A DNA stretch of 64,000 nt from Parelaphostrongylus tenuis (lineage: Eukaryota > Nematoda > Chromadorea > Rhabditida > Metastrongylidae): NCBI GenBank assembly GCA_019055375.1, contig JAHQIW010000864.1, positions 1-64,000 of the forward strand, given 5' to 3'. Shown here in pieces: positions 54,104-62,082 of this stretch (position 1 is the first letter of the stretch; every line of letters starts with the position of its first letter). The notes under the pieces are model-generated. The model did not search any database, had not been told where the DNA came from, and was given only the letters and a program-made list of their open reading frames with translations. The translations under genes and the position numbers were made by a program.

Positions 54104-56500
54104 AATTTCGACACAACGAAGTAAGTTCGTAAGAATGTCATTGTGTTCCTCGGCTTAACTACGGAAAAAGTCTTCGCCAACTGCATAGGCTTTGAAAAAC
54201 TTTAAACCTTTTGAGCTCCTAGCCTTCTCACCACTTCCAACACTTCTACAGCCAATCGTAGCGGAATTGCCGAGATCCAAGCCATCGAACGGTTGCTAAA
54301 AACCTACCGGAAATATCTATGTTCGCCAAAAAAAGGCTTTTATGAATTTGTGTACTCAAGAGAGCACATGCGATCTCCAGAGGGTTGAAGGGCGATAGTA
54401 GCACAGCAGCTGACACCATAGTATCTGCGCAGTCGTGAATGTGTCAAGCACAGAGTTTCCGTTTTCCACGACGTACTGGACTTATCTATGCTACTGATAT
54501 TTTAGAGATTACATTTTTGGAAAACACTGAAATAATGACAAAACAGTAGCACACGACCTTTGAAAGGCTTTGAAAAATTATATCAGATTACATTGAGTTG
54601 AGCGAGGTCTCAAGAGTGCAGACGGATGGTGTTGAAATGGATTTCAATGTCATACCCGAGTAAGTTTTTTTCCTGCTTTTCTCTACCCAAAATGAACTTA
54701 AGTGAGAATTCAAAAGAACTCTTTATGTTTTTACTTTCTACTTCTACTCGTCTTGCACGTGATTAATGATATATCGAATTGAAAACACGAAAGGACAAAG
54801 ACAAAGTTTGCGTGACATACTATATCAGGTGAAAAGTGCTGGTCGTGTTCGAAAATTGTCTTTTGTACACTTATAATATCTTGAGAACCTTGCTTAGTTT
54901 GAGAATTTTTTTGTATCATTGTTGAGTTAACACGAGTTTGACTCAAAACTTTCTTCGGCTAGTCCTTCCTTATGTTTCCGCAGTGATCCGAGTCCATCTT
55001 CCACGGTTCATCATTTTTACGATTCAGTCTTTGATTTCTCACTGACTACTTTGTTTAACTTTTATGGTGTACTATAGCGGTTACCTTTAGTCGAGTTAGC
55101 GTCCAGGCTGGCTAAGAGAAGAGATTGAAGAAGAAGAAACTGTTATATCATAATTACTGTAAATGAATTTTTTACTACTGAAACCAATGATAATTGCAGA
55201 CATAGTTTTTATAGAAGATCCGATTTTTGCTTTAACCTAACAATTTTCTTAAGGTAGCCTTTTCTCATTGGAAGAATAGCAGAGTGACAATAAAATGTCT
55301 CGTTCTCTGAAATCAACACAATCACAAAAATCTTTGTTAGTGATTAGACACGGGCACTAATACATCGTTACTACCGCCACCATTTGGCAAACGTGTTAAC
55401 TTGCAGACTACATTTTGGTGTTAAAATGTCAACGACAATCTTATCAGAAAGTCCGGTCAAACGTCCTTAGTGTGGTAATTTCTTAGAGAATGTGCCATCA
55501 GATGTGAAAAAATGCGAGCCTTAGGATCTCCGTGGAATGCTGATTAACGTTCTCGTGAATGTTCCACAGATAGTATCCATGGTGCCTCGCCACGTGTCTT
55601 TCAGTAGATGGTGGTTTGATGAACGGCTGACAGTTGTCTGCAAACTGTTCCTGTCAATGTGTCATATATTTAAAAGCTTTATTTTTCTAGGCGCCTCAAG
55701 GTTATTGAAACATTTGATTCCCATGACTTCACTAAAAAAGAATCCTGTGCAACGAAAACCTTGTTCAAAAACATGTTATTCTACTAGAAACCTGCCGCAT
55801 TCTAGCTCTGTAGAAGCATCCAAAAACTTTTCATATGAACGAGCCAGCATTGGATTTTTACTAGAAAAACCTTTTAATCGACTGTTTCAGCGCCTTCACA
55901 GGTTTATGAGAGCTACTGATTCGAGTTGATGATCCACATTTGGTCACCGTCGTGATATGGGCATTCGTAGATGCATCAAGGCGAATTTAGTGATTTGAGC
56001 ACCTGCTTTAAATAAGGATTCTTATGCAAGGGTTTACTCACGATTACTGATTCATTGTCACTTTTCACAATGATTTGCTTTTTGGCAGGTAATGCATTAT
56101 GTAGCTGGCGGCACCTTATTAGCTAGCGCTTAGCATGGCAGTGTCCAAAAAAACCGATTTTTATCACTTCAATATGTAAATTTTGAAACTAACCTTCTGA
56201 ATGGAATGTACTCACTTCGACAGGCGATTTTTTAAGGTCTTTCAAGCTGGAGAAGAAAATTTTTACTAAACTTCAAATGGTCCTGCGAAGGCTCAAATTT
56301 TTGTGATTTCGATCATGTATTTGTCTGAAGGGAGCTTATTTTTTATTGTTTCGCATTGAAACAGCGAAATAGCAGTACGTTTCATACTTGGATTGCTTAG
56401 CTTGCTTGAATGACGTCTGCGAATGGTTCTTCGCCGAGCTATCAATGGACAAACGATAGCTCAAATTTTGGTAATTCTGAGACTAAAATCAATACTTTAT
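54104..56500. other. Intergenic, nothing recognised
   Basis: About 2.4 kb. A 130-codon frame at 55,537-55,929 (+) is the longest here and shows no domain I know. A short frame ending MDFNVIPE at a GAG/TAAG junction near 54,660 could be a small exon but has no partner. Confidence 0.3.
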
Positions 56501-56765
56501 AGAATTGAGTGATGAGCAAAAACAACGGCCTCAGGCGGGATTCGAACCCGTGTTTTATCCTGTCCGGGGACGCATGCTCTAGCAGTGCACCACCGAGGCA
56601 CATTTGAGCCACCACTCATTCGTTAACATCTCTGTGTTATTCAATAAGTCATAACTTTCGTTTCGAGTGTTTTTTTGAGACCACTGCCTCAAATTTCAAT
56701 ATGCCTGATAATCATAATTTGAGCCACGCATCTCAGTGGTCTGTCAAACAGGGCTAACTTATAGA

Positions 56766-56811
56766 GCCCGATGATACACGTGTTTCGATATTGCGATCTC
56801 GTCAGTCGGGC
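56766..56811 (-). ncRNA. Hammerhead ribozyme motif (family A), core intact
   Basis: Mirror of 56,900-56,945 on the minus strand: GCCCGA, CTGACGA, GAT-CGCAAT-ATC, GAAAC, ACGT, GTA, TCATCGGGC. Confidence 0.7.
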
Positions 56812-56899
56812 AGTTACCCTTTCTCGTCCGTCGTCGCTAACTCTTAGTGTGGGGACTGGAGCACCCACAGATATTAGCAAAAGACGAGAAAGGGTAACT

Positions 56900-56945
56900 G
56901 CCCGACTGACGAGATCGCAATATCGAAACACGTGTATCATCGGGC
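56900..56945 (+). ncRNA. Hammerhead ribozyme motif (family A), core intact
   Basis: GCCCGA, core CTGACGA, stem II GAT-CGCAAT-ATC, GAAA, CACGTGTA, then TCA and TCGGGC. Stem I GCCCGA/TCGGGC pairs over 6 bp. The ACACGTGT segment gives a minimal stem III. Compared with the other copies, three extra bases (TCA) separate the GTA cleavage triplet from stem I, which could reduce activity. Best-preserved core of family A in the window. Confidence 0.7.
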
Positions 56946-57144
56946 TCTATAAGTTAGCCCTGTTTGACAGACCACTGAGATGCGTGGCTCAAATAATGAT
57001 TATCAGGCATGTCTCTATGTTATATTACAGCCACCAACCTTTAACAGGTTTGGTCGAGTATGCGATTTCGCCTTATGGACCCAGTTGACCTGACAACCAC
57101 TGTTAAGTAGAATACTGAGAAATTCTAGTATTTTTACTGCCATG

Positions 57145-57212
57145 GGTTTACATTTGAAACATCATACCACCGCTATAAGCAGTTAAATAAAAAGGAATAT
57201 CATTTGATCTTT
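57145..57212 (+). repeat. SINE family 2 tail
   Basis: TTTGAAACATCATACCACCG, CTATAAGCAGTTAAATAAAA, ATCATTTGATCTTTA: the 3' part only, as at 20.3 and 33.3 kb. Confidence 0.6.
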
Positions 57213-57599
57213 AATCAAGATAAGTCCTCTCGATTTTCATATAACAACTGATTATGCCGATGTATATAGAACTTTTGAATTTATCATATTATTATCCACA
57301 GATTGAGAAAAAGTTCTTTATTTCGCTTCAACGGTTTCTGTAAAAATTTTTGAACAAACGCATCCTAATGGGTTTGCAAAAAAAGCTCTGCCGTATTTTC
57401 AAAATGCATAGGAAAAATTTGCGCGTACGCAAATTGAGGTCTATTAAGTCTACAGCAGTGGACAAATTGATAATCGAAGTAGCTCCTTCCATATTAAGAC
57501 AATTCAGCGACATATTCGAGAGCATAAAGATTTTTTAGCTAAAAAAGTCCCAGTCCTTTGACTCAAAAAAACAAAGATTATTCTAAAATTTGCGAGTTT
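57213..57599. other. Spacer, nothing recognised
   Basis: AT-rich; opposing short ORFs at 57,328-57,525 (-) and 57,350-57,538 (+) cannot be distinguished from chance. Confidence 0.3.
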
Positions 57600-58010
57600 T
57601 TGGAGATTCTTGCCTTTCAGAAAGTGCTCCATCAAGTGGAATAAGTGAGAGTCATTCGGCGTTAGGTTCGATCTATGCAAGGGATGTTCCAAAACTTCCC
57701 ATCCAAAGCCTAGCAAATGATTCTTTGTCGCATTCACTGTTATAGGTTGTGCGTGTAGTACAAAAGAGTGGTTGAAGTTTGACGATTTTGTTGCTTTAGA
57801 CGAAAACGGCTTAAGATCTCTCTTGGCTTATCGATCAGTCAGCCGCATTAATCACGGGGTGTATCCAACCAACGCCTAGTTGTAGGAACGTCGCAATTTT
57901 CGTCACCATAAATCTTGCAGATTTGTCGATGAGCATCAGAAGCGTTGACACCTAATTTGTAGCGGGAGTGGAGCAGCAGACGGTTTTTTCCTGGATAGTA
58001 TCATATTGAA
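57600..58010 (-). pseudogene. mariner transposase remnant, N-terminal HTH and catalytic end
   Basis: The minus strand gives LLLHSRYKLGVNASDAHRQI followed by CKIYGDENC and RRWLDTPRD (mariner N-terminal helix-turn-helix; compare the A-x-x-I-C-x-x-YG and R-W pattern), then directly FGWEVLEHPLHRSNLTPNDS and HLMEHFLKGKN (third-Asp region). The central catalytic part is deleted. In the second block SPDLAPSDYH has become SNLTPNDSH. Confidence 0.8.
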
Positions 58011-58079
58011 AGCTGTGTAGACAAATAGTGGATCCATGGCATCAACTGTTTTCAAAACCGCGCAGTAAACATTCAAAAT

Positions 58080-58435
58080 AATTCCAAAAAAGGGCGAGAC
58101 CTCCGAAACACCGGTGTATGGTAGCGGAGTATCAACCTCGCTTAGGCTTTAAGCACTTTTCCTTGGAGATTATTTTGAATGTTTCTTGCGAGGTTTAAAA
58201 ACAGTCGATGCCATGGATCAATTATGTTCTAGCAGACGAGATCCATCGACTGAGAAGTGGTGATGGACCAGTGTTTTTGTACACTGTGCCGTCACAACAT
58301 ACGCCTCCCTCCTTGCTACAATACAGGGCTTAATGTGGGACGTGGATCACTGATGAGGAGCGCGAGGCCTCCGAAACACCTGTGTGTGGCCCTGACGTGC
58401 CAACCTCGCTTAGGCTTTAGTATTCGTTCTTTTGA
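58080..58435 (+). repeat. Hammerhead-bearing direct repeat, family C
   Basis: Two 3' ends in direct orientation: 58,090-58,155 (GGCGAGACCTCCGAAACACC ... CAACCTCGCTTAGGCTTTA) and 58,360-58,425 (GAGGCCTCCGAAACACCTGT ... CAACCTCGCTTAGGCTTTA), about 270 bases apart. The first is cut off in the middle of the hammerhead. Direct spacing of this size is what one dimeric unit of a short hammerhead repeat would look like. Confidence 0.65.
58344..58392 (+). ncRNA. Hammerhead ribozyme motif (family C), core and stem II intact
   Basis: GGATCA, core CTGATGA, stem II GGAG-CGCGAGGC-CTCC (4 perfect pairs), GAAA, stem III ACAC-CT-GTGT, then G, TGGCCC. Stem I GGATCA with TGGCCC pairs at five of six positions including one wobble. 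The base at the cleavage position is G here, while the truncated sister copy (58,091-58,120) has GTGTA. Structurally the most complete hammerhead in the window; the G would be expected to block cleavage. Confidence 0.75.
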
Positions 58436-59865
58436 AATAGTGGATCGTTCGATGCGCGAGAAAACGAGCTTTCTGATGGTCTCAAATTCGCACAAAATAC
58501 ATGAACAAATATCGCTTTCTTAGGCAATGGGAGCAAACTTTTTCTTGAACATGTTACTTTCTAACAACTCATTCACACGTGCTTTCATTGCTTTTTTCGT
58601 GATATTCCTTGTCTGAAATAGTTGTTATATAGAATGTTTCAAAAGACTTGTCATTTCCAAATAGGAATTCATTCAGAAGTTAGTTATAATCCATACGCCG
58701 CCAGATCCAACTGCATGTGTAACCCTTATTAATATTCACAAACAAATATGATGTTCGGTATGATTTTCAGTAATTCATGTTGTGGCTCCTATTGCTGGTA
58801 CAGTTTGGCCACTCATTGTCTCGACTGCTCTTGCATGAAACGGAAAGATCGGAGAGTTCCGGTTACAAGGTCGCATCTGAAATCCTTACCAAATCTATCA
58901 ATTTCTCGGTCAGTGCTTAGTCGTTTACATAACAGTACCTAGCAATAAACGAAAATCCATATGGAGCTTTGATTGTATGTGATGCTTGTCAATGATTGCT
59001 CATTCCGAACGAAGCAGCCAAAGGTTCTAATCGCGGATATGAGGGGACATATAAAAAACCGACCACACTTTCTCGACAGGAAATTATGATAGGAGTGTTA
59101 ATGACCATTCGAAAACTGAGACTCCAGGCCACAGCCCCACTTCTCCTGCTTTTCAGAACACCCTTTTATGTAGCTGTAAAATCCACACAAAACTCCGAAC
59201 AGAGCTCTTTCTTTGGGCCATTAATGATCATTCGATAGCATAATTGTTGGTGATTCTAACTTTGTAGACCATTCTCATATAACAAATGTTGTCTACCTTT
59301 TCCCAGGTGTGAATCATAGACCTCTACACTATAGTCAGATATTCTCACATAGTCTGCTTTCCTACGTTGTATGTTTTGTGCTTCAAAATACGGCTGCACT
59401 TTCGATGCACTTTGATAGTGTTTACCGTAAATGCATAACCACACTTGTGACTGCCAGAAGTCGGGCTGACCTCTCTTCGTACTTTTATATTAGTAACGGT
59501 TTGACACTTTCACGTGAAGTAATTGTGAATACGTGCTCTGTACTCTTATTCTGAAATCTCCAACCTTAGCTTTAACTTTGTTTTAACATCAAACTCGCCT
59601 CTTGATGAAGTAAATATATTAAAAATGGAGCGACTCTTCGGCTTTCTCTCGCTCTCTCTCTCCCGATTGCTATTAATATCGACTACTGTTCCTCTTGTAC
59701 ATTCCGTGAAACCTTCCTCTACATTCCAGCATTCCTGTGTAGCTGGTATTGTACTGTTACTATAAGGATAAACATTAATCCAAATAGGAGATTTCGATAC
59801 AAAAGCAACTGTGTAAAGTGCCTCGTGGCCAAATCAAGTCAAACTACACAAATTCTCCACTACTT
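58436..59865. other. Intergenic, nothing recognised
   Basis: Short ORFs on both strands only (for example 58,748-58,942 and 58,996-59,238, plus). A CTCTCTC tract lies at 59,645-59,665. No upstream neprilysin exon was recognised here. Confidence 0.35.
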
Positions 59866-59869
59866 CTTT

Positions 59870-60420
59870 TGCTACAAACGCTGTGTTTATATCCTAAAAG
59901 ACCGTTTCTTTGCAACGCCGCAGGTGGAATAAGTTGAATAGGCATATGTGACTAAGGGGGTCTCTGGCCAACTCACGTGCGCTGGCTTAGATCGCCACGA
60001 GCGTTGAGGCGGTGATCGATCAATCTTGGACCACTCTTACGACATCGCGTCAGGGACCCATTGCCGCCCTAACCAGCGGCAAGTGGCTTGGCCACAGACC
60101 CCTGCAAACTCGACTATTTTACCTTCTGTGTTGTAGAGAAACGGTCTTTTCAGCATAAACGTACAGCAGTGTAATCAGGAAACATTACGCTATCAAATGA
60201 TTACTAAGATTCAAAGAAAGAGCTGTGTCCGACGAGAAGTAAGCGCATCTGCAACAAAAGGAATTTCTTTGTGCAACAACGTCAAAAAAGGCTTTTTCGA
60301 GAACCGGTGACGTGGGACTGTAACAGATATCTCAGCTATCGAATGGTTAATAACATCCCGTAGAAAAGTTCTCGTTCAGCAAATGAGGTTTTTTTTTATT
60401 TCTCCCCCTATAAGCTAATG
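59870..60420. repeat. Family D inverted segments around a compact GC-rich element
   Basis: CTAAAAGACCGTTTCTTTGC (59,894) and AGAGAAACGGTCTTTTCAGC (60,134) are inverted copies, with family D sequence continuing to 60,420. Between them sits the GC-rich element at 59,954-60,104. Confidence 0.6.
59954..60104. mobile_element. 150-bp GC-rich element with about 20-bp terminal inverted repeats
   Basis: Left end AAGGGGGTCTCTGGCCAACT and right end AGTGGCTTGGCCACAGACCCCT are inverted. The inside is much more GC-rich than the neighbourhood and contains further complementary words (GCGGTGATCGATCAATC; TTGCCGCCC and AGCGGCAAG). It could be a miniature inverted-repeat transposon or a structured RNA gene. 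No A or B box was found. Confidence 0.6.
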
Positions 60421-61090
60421 CAACTTATTCAAACTAAAATACGTGACCGTGGTTTTATTGCTTGACACCGCATAAAAACACACATTGTGCTAGGCATTTT
60501 GGAAATTTTACATCTTCTCTTTGGAGAAGTCTAAATTCTTATCAAATTGAATGGAATCTTACGTTTAGCGGCTAGAATACCATCCATGGATTGGCGAAGG
60601 CAACTTGTATCCACACAACTCTAATACCAGTTTTCCGATTTTTAAAAGAAAGAGATTTGTTCTGGTTTGTCAGAAGAAGGATCAAATTACAGTCTTGCTT
60701 AGGACAAATAACAGCACCGCTACTGTACGATTCGTTTCTTCTCACAGTTCTCACTCAGAAATTCAGAATTTATAGAGCGGAAATAATCAGATTCTCGACT
60801 TTTCTCAGTCTTCAGCCTGTTCTACCACCCTCATCTCAAGTACACGTTTTTGGAGTTTCTACGTTTATAAAAGCTGCAGTATTTTGCAAATGTGATTGCA
60901 AAATTAGTGTTGGATATATTCAACAACTTTCTGTTTGTATCTAGATTGCTTCCTTACGTAGCATCCTCTTTAGGTTTCCTTCAGCTTTTGATCAATGATT
61001 AGTAATAATCTGTTCCAAGTCGAAGATTTTTCCCAATGTCCTTATTAACCACTTATCTATGAGTCAAATTGAAATGGGGTGTAACAAATA
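60421..61090. other. Intergenic, nothing recognised
   Basis: Includes a 117-codon + frame (60,591-60,944) and a 60-codon opposing frame, neither with a recognised domain. Confidence 0.35.
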
Positions 61091-61094
61091 ATAG

Positions 61095-61670
61095 ATTTTT
61101 CCGTAAGTTATGGTAATGAAAAAATAAACACCAATTTATTAGCCAGAAGTAATGAAAACTGCATAGTTTTGATATAGCTTAACTGCGCATTTTCCTGCAA
61201 AGGTTTAGTATGCAGCATGCCTGTAGTTGCTCATAATGGAGCTGTCTTTGAAGCAAATTCACTTGCAACTCATGCACGAATGGTACGTAGAAAAAATGCC
61301 AGTGATGCGAGCACAAGATTAATAGAGTTGGAGAAATGATACGATTCCAGAAAGGGCGACTAGGAAGTGGTTGCGAAGTTTGAACTGAAGGGAACAGTCT
61401 GGAGGATCAGTTGCGCTCGCGCCGTCTACAGGAAGCTTCATTAATCTTCCGCGCTTCACTCACTTTTTCCCCTAGGCTCCATTCACGCACGAGTAGCAAG
61501 CGAATTTCTTTCCATGACAGCTCCATCTCGAACCAAGTGTGGAAGGCTGTATACCATAATGTGCACAAGAAAATGCGCAATGCAACAATACAAAATCATA
61601 TAATTTTACTTGCATGTGATTGATAAATCTGATGTTTATTGCTCTAGCTCCAAAACTTATTGAACGATCT
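61095..61670. mobile_element. Mariner-like element remnant with terminal repeats
   Basis: The left end AAACACCAATTTATTAGCCA and right end AAATCTGATGTTTATTGCTC / TAGCTCCAAAACTTATTGAA are inverted relatives of the 27.84-28.79 kb termini. The interior is shorter (about 575 bases) with a short Arg/Ser-rich open frame and no recognisable transposase block. Confidence 0.5.
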
Positions 61671-61952
61671 AATATTGTAATGGAGATGGGATCACATTAG
61701 TCGATTCCTGTATCCCCAAAATATAGTTTTCTTCAACTAAGCTTCATTTATCAAAATTGATGAGGCTGTCGACAATGCGTTTTGCATATATGCCCCAACT
61801 GGACTTTTATGGAATGTGCTCAGGTATGATGCAGAGATTACGGAAAAAGGACAATGAAGCCTTCTAATCATCGTACATCCCGTTGAAAGACATAGAAAAA
61901 TGAGCTCTGCTGCGCTGCTATTTCCATGTGGACTTACTATTGTCTGATTCAG

Positions 61953-62082
61953 GTTGATCCATGTGTGGACTTTTTTGAATTCACCTGTGGGAACTGGAAG
62001 GCCAAACACCCAATTCCAAGTGATAAGACCAGCCACTCTCAGTTTCATGTCCTCGGCGACAAGATTCAAGCAGAAATGAGAG
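61953..62082 (+). CDS. Neprilysin-like exon: VDPCVDFFEFTCGNW
   Basis: Acceptor CTGATTCAG. 43 codons plus one base ending QAEMR. Donor GTGGTT is not the consensus, but the phase (1) fits the next exon (g + CA = Ala). Confidence 0.88.

Larger units (their letters stand above)
56641..57011. repeat. Hammerhead-bearing family A palindrome
   Basis: The reverse arm (to about 56,840) and forward arm (about 56,870-57,010) are inverted copies around a centre reading CTCTTAGTGTGGGGACTGGA. Each arm holds a hammerhead motif and the family tail (CTGAGATGCGTGGCTCAAAT, GATTATCAGGCAT). The reverse arm is longer at its outer end. Confidence 0.8.
56505..57075. mobile_element. SINE family 1 copy split by a family A palindrome
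   Basis: 56,505-56,640 is a reverse SINE-1 (GAGCAAAAACAACGGCCTCA, CGGGATTCGAACCCG, CACCGAGGCACATTTG, CTCTGTGTTAT). 57,012-57,075 continues it (CTCTATGTTAT, CAGCCACCAACCTTTAACA, TTTGGTCGAGTATG), matching the centre of the 52.85-kb unit. Between them lies a palindromic family-A insertion with the 12-bp direct repeat TCTCTRTGTTAT on both sides (56,629-56,640 and 57,012-57,023, one mismatch). Confidence 0.8.

Noticed and set aside
55537..55929. 130-codon ORF, possible upstream gene
   Set aside because: No recognisable domain, and not connected by splice sites to the neprilysin exons.
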